Shown here: positions 53,747-64,000 of the stretch, one piece after another
How the letters are laid out: each line of letters begins with the position of its first letter
How positions within the stretch are numbered: position 1 is the first letter of the stretch
Source: Kalaharituber pfeilii
Lineage: Eukaryota > Ascomycota > Pezizomycetes > Pezizales > Pezizaceae
Direction of reading: 5' to 3'
Assembly: GCA_015179045.1 (NCBI GenBank)
Contig: WHUZ01000103.1
Location: forward strand, 62,001 to 126,000
DNA length: 64,000 nt
Made by a program: the position numbers and the translations under genes
Notes under the pieces: model-generated
The model's database searches: none
What the model saw: the letters and a program-made list of their open reading frames with translations, nothing else
What the model was told of the DNA's origin: nothing

Positions 53747-56478
53747 ACGTGCCCGATGTGGTAACGATCTGCCCCCCTGTAACGATCCTACATTTTCACC
53801 CCCGCTTCGGCAACCTGCTCCTCATCTTTCAACCGCGATTATCCTGCATATCTCAGCGAATTCTACATATTTTGAACTCGTTTTACCCGCAGTTAATAGC
53901 TATGCGACAGGAAAGTAAGCCTGAAAACATTAACCCAGCAATCGCTTATGCATACAAACATCGGGAAGAGTCAATACCAAAAATTGCTTCCTACTTTGAT
54001 GTAAAAGCTATTACATTACGTAGACGACTCGATGGGGTACAGAAAGGAAGGAAGGAGGCTCGCGAAAGGCAGCAATTGCTTACTAGAGGTGAAGAGAATG
54101 CATTAGAGGCCTGGGCACTTACAATGAGTGATATGGGCTTTCCAGTTCATTTGCGAATGCTGAGATCTATGGCTGTTTTAATTCTGCAGCGAAGGTTTAG
54201 CAATGCAGTTCCAGGAGATCGGTGGCATGAGAGGTTTTTACTTCGACATCCCATAGTTAACAGCAAATATGTACAATATCTTGAGCGCATTCGGCATTCG
54301 CAAGGGACAAATATTCCAGCGCAGAAGGCATTTTATCGGTCACTCCGGACTACAATGCGCCACCTTAAGATCACCCCTGACAACCTCTGGAACTATGATG
54401 AAAAGGGTATTATTATGGGCATTGCAACTGGTAGGCAGAATTGTATTGTTCGAGCAGGTCCAAGGCGAAAAATTGCAGTTACTGATGGCAATCGAGAATT
54501 TGTTACTGTCATAGAGACAGTAAATGCTGCTGGTCACATCATTCCTCCATACCTTGTCTGGCAGGCGAAAACCCATAGAGAAGGCTACTACGGTGCTGAG
54601 GGTGTCCATGAACTTCCTGCAACTTTTGGACGCTCGCCTAGTGGATACATGGATGATGAACTAGGTGTTGAGTTTATAAAATATCACTTTGAGCCATATA
54701 CTCGCCCCGTGAACCCTACCACTACCTCCACTACCTCCACTGCCTCCACCACCCCTGCCTCCACCACCCCTGCCTCCACCGCCTCCACCGCCTCTACCGC
54801 CGGCACCCCCATAGCAACCGGCCTTCCTACAAGCACTATACATGACAAACGCAGTATAATTATTTCGAGCGATTCACTGACCTTACCTCCCTCTAATATA
54901 TCCGAATATCCTTGGCGCCTTTTAATTGTTGATGGTCACTCTTCCCATGTCGCTTACCAAGTCGTTGAATATGCACTCAATCACCGGATTCAAATGCTTT
55001 GTCTTCCCCCACATTCAACTCATTTAATGCAACCTCTTGATGTTGGATGTTTCTCTCCTCTCCAAAGACACTACCGCAATGGCTTACAAGATTGGATATA
55101 TCAAAAGCCTTGTGATATTTTGCGCAAACCTGACTTCTGGGAAATTCTTTGTGGTGCCAGACAATCTACTTTTACTACCGATACTATTTTGGGTGCATGG
55201 CGGGGGTCTGGATGCTGGCCTATTGATCCCGACAAAGTTATTCCTCCTCAAGTTCAAGCGACAATGACGGTCAATTCAGATCTCTCTATATTAGATACTC
55301 CATCAAAGCAAATAGTACTACGAACTGCTCTGGACAAGGCAATTTTGACTCCACATACACGCAAGACTGTGATGGATCATGTATTGTTTCTGGAGGAAAA
55401 GCTAACAAAATATACGGCGATTGAGCCTAATGCTACAACCTTCAAAGCTCTACGGAATGGTAAGATGGTCAAAAAAGCTCCGGCTGGTAGTTTGAAGCAT
55501 ATTAAAGGCCCTCGGACTCTTAACCCAGCGTATATTGAATCCTCTCGACAAGCCGAAGTCAAAGCAGCACTGGAAGCAGAGGAAAAGAAAGAGCGGAAGA
55601 GGCTGGAAAAGGAACAGAAAGCAGTAGAGAAGATAAGAAAAGAGGAAGAGAAAATTCAGAAGGCAGAGGAGCGACGAAAAATAGCTGAGGATAAGAAAGA
55701 AGCTGCTGAAGTGAAAAAGCAGCTAGCAGCGGAGGAGCGAGAAAGAAAGGCAAAAGAGAAACAAGAACAGAAAGAAATAGCTGCAGCTGAGCGGGCCGCA
55801 AAGAGAGGTCGTGGGGGAACTCGCGGGCGAGGCCGGGGCCGAGGAAGGCCTTTGGTTCAGGAGGTGGGAGGGTCCGAACACCTGCTAGGAGGGGGGTGAA
55901 GGAGGTTCCAGTAGTAAATCTCGAGCCACAGACCTCTTCTATCATACCTGATGCCTCAGACGAAGTTACTGCTACTATCTCTAGTGCTTCATCTACCACT
56001 ACGTCAAGTCCTAGTATTCCTGGATCACCTGAGGACTCTGAGGACACTGATGATGATATTGAGGTACAGAGATTAGCTCGAGAATGTGAATTTCTTCTAT
56101 ATATTTGAAGGTGCGTGTATCCTATATAATTCCTATATACATTTATTAACTTTAACTGAAAAGACTAGTGCTAGGCGAATGATTATTACTCATTTTCTAT
56201 ATTATTTTACTGATTCTGAGAACATTGAGCTATATTATATGCAGGGAGGGGTTAATTCATATAAATTATGATGAATTTGGTTATAGTTATTGGAATTTTG
56301 GCTTTTTCCTTATTATGATAGTATATTCAGATTCAGCGGTATCAAATTGATATAATACTATGCAATTTCCGTAGTCGCAATATATCCAGTAATAGGTAAT
56401 AGGGCAAGGAATGCATGACGAGGAGTGCCAAGAGAGTGGATCGTTACAGGGGGCAGCTCGTTACCACTTCGGGCACGC
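53747..56478 (+). mobile_element. Fot1/pogo transposon, apparently complete
   Basis: 2732 bp flanked by TA (53745-53746, 56479-56480). The inverted ends share CGTGCCCGAWGTGGTAACGA and continue KCTGCCCCC, TGTAACGATCC, about 43 bases with few mismatches. Carries one uninterrupted transposase gene. The terminal repeats and open frame make it the best candidate for a recently active transposon here. Confidence 0.9.
53902..55899 (+). CDS. Fot1/pogo-type DDE transposase, 665 aa
   Basis: Moves the surrounding TA-flanked element. The ATG at 53902 is the first inside the element that begins the family-typical DNA-binding part; the frame is open further upstream but crosses the element end. Residues ~10-70: helix-turn-helix (AYAYKHREESIPKIASYFDV, RRRLDGVQKGRKEARERQQL). 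Residues ~75-140: CENP-B-like helix-turn-helix (EENALEAWALTMSDMGFPV, RWHERFLLRHP). DDE core: NLWNYDEKGIIMG (first Asp), LLIVDGHSSH (second), QPLDVGCFSPLQ (third), with 35 residues between the last two (DD35D). A Thr/Ser/Ala-rich tract from a triplet repeat (54715-54805) interrupts the core. The C-terminus is a Lys/Glu coiled coil (55550-55790) ending in RGRGGTRGRGRGRGRP. No stop or frameshift. Confidence 0.92.
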   Translation: MRQESKPENINPAIAYAYKHREESIPKIASYFDVKAITLRRRLDGVQKGRKEARERQQLLTRGEENALEAWALTMSDMGFPVHLRMLRSMAVLILQRRFSNAVPGDRWHERFLLRHPIVNSKYVQYLERIRHSQGTNIPAQKAFYRSLRTTMRHLKITPDNLWNYDEKGIIMGIATGRQNCIVRAGPRRKIAVTDGNREFVTVIETVNAAGHIIPPYLVWQAKTHREGYYGAEGVHELPATFGRSPSGYMDDELGVEFIKYHFEPYTRPVNPTTTSTTSTASTTPASTTPASTASTASTAGTPIATGLPTSTIHDKRSIIISSDSLTLPPSNISEYPWRLLIVDGHSSHVAYQVVEYALNHRIQMLCLPPHSTHLMQPLDVGCFSPLQRHYRNGLQDWIYQKPCDILRKPDFWEILCGARQSTFTTDTILGAWRGSGCWPIDPDKVIPPQVQATMTVNSDLSILDTPSKQIVLRTALDKAILTPHTRKTVMDHVLFLEEKLTKYTAIEPNATTFKALRNGKMVKKAPAGSLKHIKGPRTLNPAYIESSRQAEVKAALEAEEKKERKRLEKEQKAVEKIRKEEEKIQKAEERRKIAEDKKEAAEVKKQLAAEERERKAKEKQEQKEIAAAERAAKRGRGGTRGRGRGRGRPLVQEVGGSEHLLGGG

Positions 56479-56480
56479 TA

Positions 56481-56794
56481 CGCCAGTTGTTGTTGCAGCG
56501 GGGGGGCCAGAATTCGACTTGTAAGGGTCCTTTCTTACTCCACGGAAGAAAATATTTCGCTTCTCTATGAATTATAATTTTATGTAATTCTAAAATTATA
56601 TTATTCTATAAAGAATATATTATTCTATAATAATATATTTAATAGGGCTCCGCCATGCCCCGCTTTTCACGCCCCGCGCGCTCTGCTAGCTAACGTAGCG
56701 GGACTCTCCACTTTATATATATATATATATATTTATATTCGGCGATTCGACTCCCAGGGACAGCACCTCCATTTTATTGAGGAAAAGCTTGAGC
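56481..56794. other. AT-rich spacer with inverted repeats
   Basis: 56560-56650 has nested AT inverted repeats (TATATTATTCTATAA). A (TA)n run lies at 56715-56733. No gene. Confidence 0.5.
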
Positions 56795-56850
56795 TTTTTT
56801 TTTTTTTCCTTTCACGTGACCCCGCGTGCAGCTGTTCGCCATGGCAGGGC
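56795..56850 (-). mobile_element. Short family-B LINE tail insertion
   Basis: Poly(T), CCTTTCACGTGACCCCGCGT, GCCATGGCAGGGC. Perfect duplication AAAGCTTGAGC (56784-56794, 56851-56861). Confidence 0.9.
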
Positions 56851-56861
56851 AAAGCTTGAGC

Positions 56862-58264
56862 ATGATACTGTAATATAGAGGGCCTAGGTACTGACTCGTA
56901 ATAACTTACGGCACAACGGCCGACTTTACCAAGATTGGGGAGGTTCAAACCTACTTCGAAACCCTGCATGTCAACATGTGAGGACTCGGCAGTGTTGGCA
57001 CAGCGGCTGGTGATCAAGCGTATGCCTGGGGTGCCGCACGAGATAGTCGCCGGTAAGTCTCTCCGCAGCATATCCAATTAGGATAATAAATTAAATTTGC
57101 CCGCACGCAGTAGGACCTCGAAGAAAGCTACTAGGTTCACGAATGATCACGGTCCATCGCTGACTCATGATAGAGGTATGACTTCACTCCCTCCCCCGCC
57201 ACAGTTGAAGTCCACTGCTACCCAGAACCGAATACATGCAAAGGTCGAATATTAGAACTCTCCGCTGCGACGCGAAATGGTGGTTGATCAATACCTCCGG
57301 CAAAACCAGGAGAGTGATTTCCTTCACATTTCGCCCTCCGGCCAAATCCGTAAATAACTAGGCTTTACACCGATAGGGTAACTCTATAATTCCAAGCTGC
57401 AATCGCACAGCAACCATTACCACAAAGATGGAAGGTCAAGGGAACAATCAACCCACCGCATTCTCAGTTACAAATCCCATTTGGGGCCATTTTCGATGCT
57501 GCGCTGCGCCCCTGGTGTGGGGGACATGGCGCTCTCAAAACTTTGAGCGAACCGTGGAATTCTAGCTGGGCCCCTGACCACTGCAGTGTCCCACTGCCCG
57601 CAAGGCGCCTTTGAGTTCAGTCCACATGATGCAACTTCGGGCCAGGTGATGGGAGGCTGCGCGGTGATGATTGTCGGGCCTTGTACGCCATAGGTTGCGG
57701 CACGAGGTGCCGGGTGAGGTCTACGGGCATCAAGTGATTGTGTGAGGATTGTCGATAAGGAGAGGATCTGTGTACAAATTCTACGTCATTTTTGTCCTCC
57801 CAGGTTCGTCACCGGTCTGTTTCTTACTGTTCTTTCGGATTTGTTATTCCTTCCGGCATCCTCTCCCGCTCTCACTCCCCATGTATGATATCTACCAAAG
57901 ACAGCCACGGGCTAGCCTACCGATACCTCTGTGTTGAGTTCCACACACCACCGCGCGACCTCCCAGCAGGGGACCCGGCGCGTTCAGTGACTGCAAAGCA
58001 TTGTTTGCCTTTTTGCTTTGTTTCTCCATCTCGTCTACACAAGCTGGAGGACAGTTGGCTAAGCACAACCTCAAGCTGCACAATTCCAAAAAGCTCATTG
58101 TATGCATACATCAATGAAAAGGGCGTGTCTGAATGCTTTTTGAAGCAGCGAGTACTATCCCATGAGCTGGCGCTACTTGCGTCGAGGTGACGCTTTGTCC
58201 CTACTAATGTTCCAACTTTTTTCTAATTGTTGTTACTTGTAAAGCTCACAAGGCGGCAAATGAT
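56862..58264. other. Unassigned region
   Basis: No confident gene. A short ATG frame at 57428 (45 codons) and a ~130-codon frame at 57792-58190 lack recognisable domains. Confidence 0.3.
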
Positions 58265-58583
58265 TTTTTTTTTTAATTCATTACTCGCGTGCCGCCCTAT
58301 TATGGCGGGATTGGGTACATAATAGATAGTAAGGAAAATTAGATACAAGTAGGGAATAAGTGGGAGTAGATAAGGAAATTCATAAGGAAATTGATATCCG
58401 TCACTCTTCAAACCGTCGCATCAGTGTCATCAGTGGGTCCCTATCCTTGTCGGCGCCCTTCGGGGGTGTCTTGATGTTCTCCCTACCCCCCCGGCCAGAT
58501 TCTTTTCCATACCCTGCATTCGTCCAGTAGGTGGGTCATCGTCTCTTCGCTCTCTCCGCACCATCGGCAATTCGGGTCGAGGC
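58265..58583 (-). mobile_element. 5'-truncated LINE 3' end in an older tail
   Basis: Minus strand: NCRWCGESEETMTHLLDECR-like frame, broken after a Pro/Gly-rich stretch, then a tail with CCATAATAGGGCGGCACGCG and poly(A). Target repeat GGCGGCAAATGA / GGCGGCAAGTGA. The right flank (GTAATGATATC, poly(A)) shows that the target was another LINE tail. Confidence 0.75.
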
Positions 58584-58619
58584 GGCAAGTGAGTAATGAT
58601 ATCAAAAAAAAAAATTCGT

Positions 58620-59915
58620 ATACCGCACTGGGGATATGCGGCGACATAAATTTGTGGTACTCCTACGCCTAAAATGGCGTTCAACCGGAGGGGTCACCTG
58701 CCGCATCTCGCGCTGCACTCGGCGATACACTAACAGAGATCTATTGACAACCTACTATACGGCCGCTCCAATAGGATCCCATGTGACAAGGTTATGGCTT
58801 GGTGATCTCAGATGCTGGGATCCAGAGCAACCAACCGGGTATGAGTGACCTCTACCTACGCCTTTCCCTGCTTTTATTAGCAAGGTAGTTGTAGGCTATC
58901 AGAGTTTTGTCGCACAGATCCGAGTAACCAGAGGGGAGCCCTCAGCAAGGCAGAAGCTGACCTGGGTGTTACTGACGTCTCGCCCTTTAAACAGGCAAAC
59001 CGCAAAACGTTTGTTACGATATATGAATCAAATCTTGTTATTCTATGTCTAAAGCTCTTGGACTTCCTCCACTCATAATCATCATGTATTCTGCTACTGT
59101 TTGCAACTGACGGTGCTGTGGCTCTATCAAGGAATGATAACAGGGCCATAAGGAACACTCTGACCCACCACGAACCCAGATCGTCCCTAAGAACGCGTCC
59201 CCAGTTCGTTGGATGAGTAGTGCATGCAGCAAATCTTTACTCTAAATGTGAAGCTTCGTACTTCAGAATCTCACGCTCAACAATGATCACGAAGGCGTTT
59301 AATTTCTTGCCTCTAGGACCAGAACAGAATTCATGACTCCTCAAGTGATCGGCTTGGACTCAGCGAGTCAAGCTGGAGAACACATTAAACTTCATCGACG
59401 TCATGCTAGTCACTCTGTTTCAGACAAACTTTTTCAGTAATGTGTGCGTCTGGTGAGGAGTACACTCCAGCGCTGATGCTTGGAGACGCCGGGTACAGAC
59501 TCCTGAGTGCTGACACAAATGTGGACACTTCTACATCATTTCCTTGCCTGACCCCATGATATATCCTTGCGTTGGGCGATGTGCATCCTGGCTAACCCAG
59601 AGGTAGACGGTGCAGCAAAAAAGAGTAACTGGTCACTATGTAATCTAAAAGTTACAACATCCGCCTGGAGAGTCTTACACGGGGAAGACAAAATAAGTGG
59701 AAGGTGGCATGTGCAAGCACGTCTAAATGGGATAGACCTCCGCAACGTTGTTACTTGTTTGTTTTACTTTCTGCCTACAGCAGAAGGGGAAACCGTGGGC
59801 CCTAACGAGATTTTGGTTCTTGTTGCGTTTCTTTGTTTGCTTCCACCAACTCCACTGGCGACGGTTGTGGGGTCATGTGATTAGTGTTCGTCATTTCTTT
59901 CCTTTACATGTAGCC
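58620..59915. other. Unassigned region
   Basis: No recognised gene. A ~105-codon plus-strand frame at 59567-59884 has no visible domain. Confidence 0.3.
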
Positions 59916-59990
59916 TTCCCCTAGGCCTCGGGGAGGTGTGCCAGTAATGAAGTTTTTTTTTCTTTTTTTTTTTTTTAAAAAAAAAAAGAG
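59916..59990 (+). mobile_element. Divergent LINE-tail insertion
   Basis: CCCCTAGGCCTCGGGGAGGT, GTGCCAGTAATGAAG, then T- and A-rich runs. Same layout as family A (stem, GAGTAATGA-like word, A/T run) but another stem sequence. Confidence 0.5.
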
Positions 59991-61571
59991 GAATTGCAGT
60001 TAGCCCATTGCAACATATCAAAGTAAGGAACGTTATCCAACATCCTGAAGAAAAGTAAACTCTGGACTAGCGACGATAACAGTACAAGTGGTCGACAACA
60101 TAGCAAGACCAATACATATGATACTGCCAAAGCCAACAACTAATACTTTGCTTGCAGCTGCTCGCCATGGCAGGGCAAGCAGCACGAATCGACACGAAAA
60201 AAAAGGAAAAACAGCGCTTCAGCCCTACAAATTGCCTTGCTGACGAAACGGCTAGTGTAACTTCTAACGGCGTGGACTACTTGGAGGCTCAGCTTTAACG
60301 TGATACAAATAAAACAGGTCGTGACCGTTATTAGGTTTCACCGGAAATTCAGCTGCCGGACGATCTAGAACGATCATGGACAGAAATGGTTAGGGTGGCA
60401 CTCACCTCTCCCACCCTAACGGGACTGCATTACAGTAATGCCAAGATCCATGAGTGGCCAAATCCCGGGCAGTGCTGCCTTGGCAACGTCTAACAACCAC
60501 TAGCTCTGTTTTTTCGGTTCCTATAACATCGCAAACAAGCTACAAGCCTAGGGAAACCACCACCGGTTGAACTACCCGTACGGAATGAAAGTGACTGGAC
60601 AGAAGCCGGGATCAGTTGCGCTAACTACATATATTCGAAGCGACCGCTAATCTACTAGCACGTACAACCCATGCCCACATCCCCTGGCTACGTACATCAA
60701 TCCACTTATTCCAACCTCCCGTGTGAGTACAGTTGCCTGCCTCATCGTACTCTGGGCATCGAGTGCAGAACAATAACAACCCTGAGTGTGATTGCCAGCA
60801 ACATCATCGCACTGTTAAAACCTAACATTTAGCTAACTCCACTTCAGCTACCTCAGTGCCAGAATGTCCATGAGCAGAGGTACAGCAATATCTTCAGGTT
60901 TTGGGTTACGTGAGGTCAGTAACATCAGATGCTATTCGAACTGTGTCCGAAACTTGGTTCTGGAGGAGGTAAAAATTTTTTTGTTGGAAAAATAGGAGCT
61001 TTTCGAGTTATTTTGCAATTCTTGCACTGTATGTAAGCAGGTTATGCCGTGGAATAGCTCTTGAGATTGTATGTTGTCCAACCGAAGCTATTCCGGCCTT
61101 GAATGTCAGGCAGAAGGTTAGGCGCCACGAGCGGTGCAGATTGGTGGTATCAAGCTTCATAGTCCATTGTTAATGAGAGTCCCATGCTGACCTGTCAAGA
61201 TGCCAGTGAGGATGAATTAGTGATAGTGGTATTGACTTTCTAAGAAGATAAAATATACATAGAAAATAGTGACAAGGAATAACAAATTGGAGAATAATTG
61301 AGCATATGCCAGTGGTACATGCAACATTTCCCATATCTCTGGCAGAATCAGAAGCTTCATACTAGTATGTAGGAGATTATGCAGCTTGCCATTCATGCCT
61401 TAGGATGTTGATACAATGCAGTGTAACCGCCCTTATGAGCTCACGGGCACGTAGGAGAGATGCAGACATTGTTTTTTTGCGTTTGGTGTGAGGTGCACCG
61501 TGCATGGTGGTCGCTTGTATCGTTTAGCGACACTTATCCCGGCTTACGTCCAGTCAGAAAGTGACTGGACA
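59991..61571. other. Unassigned region
   Basis: No gene recognised. 60149-60180 holds a family-B-like word (CTTGCAGCTGCTCGCCATGG) without poly(A). Confidence 0.3.
60389..60420. other. 9-bp perfect hairpin
   Basis: GTTAGGGTG and CACCCTAAC around a 14-base loop. No adjacent gene identified. Confidence 0.5.
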
Positions 61572-61634
61572 CATCGCCATAACCCATAGGGCGGCCAGCG
61601 ATTAATGATATAAAAAAAAAAAAAAAAAAAAAAA
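61572..61634 (+). mobile_element. Short family-A LINE tail insertion
   Basis: TCGCCATAACCCATAGGGCG, GCCAGCGATTAATGATAT, poly(A). Perfect duplication AAGTGACTGGACA (61559-61571, 61635-61647). Confidence 0.9.
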
Positions 61635-61647
61635 AAGTGACTGGACA

Positions 61648-62530
61648 GAGACTTTCCGCTACCCGTACAATTTTACCTATTGTTCATTACTCATTTTGGT
61701 CCAGCAGGCGTAGCGATCCCTTTTGTGCTTCTACTCAGGGCCAAGAAGTGACTATTCACAGGCAGGAATGTGTTGTGCTAATTCATTAAGTCGTTTTCAG
61801 CAAAAGAATTCCAAAGTCCATTTGGAATAAAAGCTTTCCCTTATTGGAACATTACTTTATAGAGAGGTCTCTTTTGTGTTGCATCACCCTGTTATACCCA
61901 AGAATGGAATAGATCTTAATTACCAGTTGTTATTCGTACTCAAGTCCATTTGGCTACGAAGATATACATAGCGCAACATCCTGAGTAGAGCTCCTGGGCA
62001 ATGACTATTTTCTCGATTGCTACACACTGCAGCCTAATTGTGCTCACCGTCGTAGTGTATCTTCTAGCGCAGTCAAATTTAAAGCCGGCATCTGTTCACT
62101 AATGGTGTTGAAAGTTCGAAAAATGGTGATTTGGCAGATTAGGGTTCATTGGCTAACAAGACTACCTACACACCTCGTATAGAAGATTGATGCAGATGTC
62201 TTAATTGACGTCAGGGCCTCAATCTCTTCGCCGGAGTAAAGGGACGTGTTCCCGAGCTTACACGCGAGCTGTTATGTAGATCTTCAGGAATGACCGTCAT
62301 CTCGATGCCAATTACTGTTTTCTTCGAAGCCTCGTACCAGCATTGGTGCACAATGATAGCTGACGCAGGTGCATGGCGATGATCAATTCTGGAAATTACG
62401 TCTCTATGACGCGGACGGTGGGCCGCACCGGGATGTTTGGCTGGAGACTCAATAGAGTTCTAGAGTTGTTTGGGGATGACGGTAGAGAAAGGGATAGTGG
62501 GAGGACCCTCGATGAGTAGGGGACGAAATG
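61648..62530. other. Unassigned spacer
   Basis: No gene recognised. Confidence 0.3.
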
Positions 62531-62533
62531 GCT

Positions 62534-62539
62534 TATAAA
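62534..62539 (+). promoter_or_regulatory. TATA box
   Basis: TATAAA, 158 bases before the ATG of the secreted-protein gene. Confidence 0.5.
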
Positions 62540-62691
62540 TGGAGGTTGTCGCTCGAGCTTTCCGGTTCATCTAGCAGCCCATTCAACAAATCGCACTCCT
62601 ACAATCTCCCTGTGCCTGACGCAAGTCTATACTGATTCCTCTGGTGATTACCCAAAATTGAGCTCTGAGCCCGAACAATTTATCTCTCAAG

Positions 62692-63090
62692 ATGAAGTTC
62701 CTCTCTGCCCCATTGTTCCTCGTCAGCCTCTTAGCCCTTCCACAGGGCTCCTTTGCATCGCCTGCCCCCGCACCAGAGAAGCTTACAAAGCGTGCACCAA
62801 CTACCTGCACCGTGACCGGCGATGGTGTACGTTATCGTACATGTGCAAGCACTTCCTGCCCTGCAATGGGACAGTACGCCCAGGGCACCAGAGTCACGCT
62901 GTCCTGTTTTGTGGAAGGAGAAAATATTGACGGGAACACGTGAGTAATTATATATGAACCGCCATCCCAACGAACAGTGGAAGCTAACGTCTGACTGATC
63001 ACAAGTGCCTGGGGACGCTTGCAATCAAACGGATATTATATCACTGCCCGTTATTTGGGCGATTGCAGCAATGCACTGACGTGGTGTTAA
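62692..63090 (+). CDS. Small secreted SH3-like cysteine-rich protein, 110 aa
   Basis: Exons 62692-62939 and 63006-63090, with a 66-bp intron (GTGAGT...CACAAG; likely branch GCTAAC or CTGAC). Splicing joins IDGNT to AWGRLQSNGYY and ends in TWC. Residues 1-22 form a signal peptide (FLSAPLFLVSLLALPQGSFA). SPAPAPEKLTKR follows, ending in a Lys-Arg site (residues 33-34) for Kex2-type processing. The mature ~76 residues carry six Cys and the pattern GDGVRYRTCASTSC, QYAQGTRVTLSC, AWGRLQSNGYYITARYLGDC. This is an SH3b-like fold pattern (variable loop, Trp-Gly, Tyr-Ile) seen in small secreted fungal proteins. Role unknown; cell-wall, peptidoglycan or effector-type binding are possibilities. Not a transposon gene. 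Confidence 0.85.
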
Positions 63091-63790
63091 ACAGGGTTTC
63101 AAAGAGCCCAGTTATGCTACTTGTACCTCATAGGCTGGTATGTTACGCGACGGGGTGGTCTTTGAGATGGATGGTGAGCACAATGGGTGTAGGTGGGTGC
63201 AGATGTGGGATGGCCGGGACTTGAGGCTGGTGAAGCATAGTTAGCGAAAGTTCTGTTGGCTGCGATGGTTACAGCTATATTCCCAATTGAATCTCGCATT
63301 TTTGGTTTGAAGGAAAAAAAGAGGATAAAATGATTAAAAAAATAAAAAATAAAAAATAAAATAAAAAAATAAAAAAAATTCTGCATCCAATTTCGAACAT
63401 TGAAGTTGGAATCCAGGCAGTCGAAGCATTGAAGTTGGGATAAGGTTTCTGGGAGATTGGTGGAAGAGGTGGAGATAAGGTCATCATTGCCTTACCGTTA
63501 GTTCGCCGCTATTATTAGTCATTTTCGGAGCGCAATTTATGAGGCACACTCGCTTTCTGATAGACTCTAATTAGTACACGTGATGTTTTCATATTCCCTT
63601 TGTTCTTGTCCGCTCGCGAGTGAGACTGGCCACCGGCCCGGTCCCTTCACGAATTGAGCGATTCGCCCACAAACCACAGTCTTAGTGATGAATTAAATTT
63701 TTTTCTTTCTCCCCCATTCATCGAGAAGTGAAAACCTTTACGAAGAACCCCTCTTGAGTTGGTACAGGATATAGCATCGCAGCCAGAGTA
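63091..63790. other. Unassigned spacer
   Basis: An A/T low-complexity run lies at 63318-63382 (A-runs separated by single T). No gene. Confidence 0.4.
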
Positions 63791-63794
63791 CCTG

Positions 63795-63850
63795 GCCATT
63801 GCCCCTCGGGTGCAATCTGAGTAACGATATGAAAATTAAAATGACGAAAA
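63795..63850 (+). mobile_element. Divergent LINE-tail-like end
   Basis: GCCCCTCGGGTGCAATCTGA, GTAACGATATG, then A-rich. Same layout as family-A tails. Confidence 0.4.
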
Positions 63851-63964
63851 TATAAAGAAACCTGTAGCAATGTATGCGATGTAAAATCTAATTACATTAG
63901 GACAGGCTCAAAGAACACAGTGAGTTCGAAAGACAGTACAGCGAGTTTTACACCTGTAGACAAG

Positions 63965-63970
<6 letters not shown>

Positions 63971-64000
<30 letters not shown>
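63971..64000 (-). mobile_element. Poly(T) at window edge
   Basis: A run of T, then AAA, to the end of the window. Probably the 3' end of a minus-strand LINE insertion that continues beyond. Confidence 0.5.

Noticed and set aside
53656..53901. Upstream extension of the pogo transposase frame
   Set aside because: It begins outside the element's inverted repeat and TA flank. The ATG at 53902 gives the expected N-terminal domain.
56935..56950. tRNA gene (GGTTCAAACC, B-box-like)
   Set aside because: No A box, anticodon arm or acceptor stem could be fitted around it on either strand.
57428..57565. Small 45-codon gene
   Set aside because: Reasonable ATG context but no intron, domain or paralogue; not supported.
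60389..60420. Interstitial telomere repeat
   Set aside because: Contains TTAGGG once on each strand in a hairpin; no tandem array.

Overview
The window looks like a transposon-rich chromosomal region of a filamentous ascomycete fungus. Evidence: spliceosomal introns of 50-66 bp with GT...AG ends and CTAAC/CTGAC branch-like sites; Tad1-like LINEs with RNase H and Cys-rich tails; a Fot1/pogo element; a PIF-Harbinger element with a Myb-like partner gene; Helitrons; hAT-type MITEs. I cannot name a species. I saw no rRNA, tRNA, CRISPR array or virus.

Layout. 1-2.1 kb: mixed repeats and a short LTR-like element. 2.1-10.2 kb: copy A of segmental duplication SD-A, interrupted by a 3.05-kb non-autonomous Helitron (3209-6259) that carries a ~55-60-bp minisatellite. 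10.6-14.3 kb: nested LINEs, including one flanked by a target duplication that keeps ORF1 but lacks ORF2. 17.8-18.9 kb: an intact two-exon coiled-coil gene. 19.2-22.4 kb: SD-B copy 1 and a LINE. 23.0-29.0 kb: a hAT MITE, then SD-A copy B. 29.0-33.8 kb: a Helitron with an almost complete but broken Rep-helicase gene. 34.4-37.0 kb: SD-C copy 1, with a pseudogene of the coiled-coil family. 37.25-39.0 kb: a fold-back element with ~0.6-kb inverted repeats. 39.2-45.5 kb: SD-B copy 2, interrupted by a segment holding a Harbinger element that is itself split by a hAT MITE. 46.1-49.2 kb: SD-C copy 2 with an intact coiled-coil paralogue. 49.2-52.9 kb: LINE relics. 53.75-56.48 kb: an apparently complete Fot1/pogo transposon. 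57-62.5 kb: quieter DNA without a recognised gene. 62.69-63.09 kb: a small secreted SH3-like protein gene.

Themes. (1) The likely host genes are a three-member family (N-terminal module, 14-residue-repeat coiled coil, beta-trefoil-like C-terminus) and one secreted cysteine-rich protein. (2) Transposons are nested in a readable order, because the three duplications provide empty and filled versions of many sites. (3) Two LINE 3'-tail families occur as insertions of about 36-180 bp with poly(A) and target duplications. One tail keeps a small hairpin whose stem covaries between copies. (4) Two neighbouring elements join LINE ORF1 directly to a LINE 3' tail, as in ORF1-only half-LINEs.
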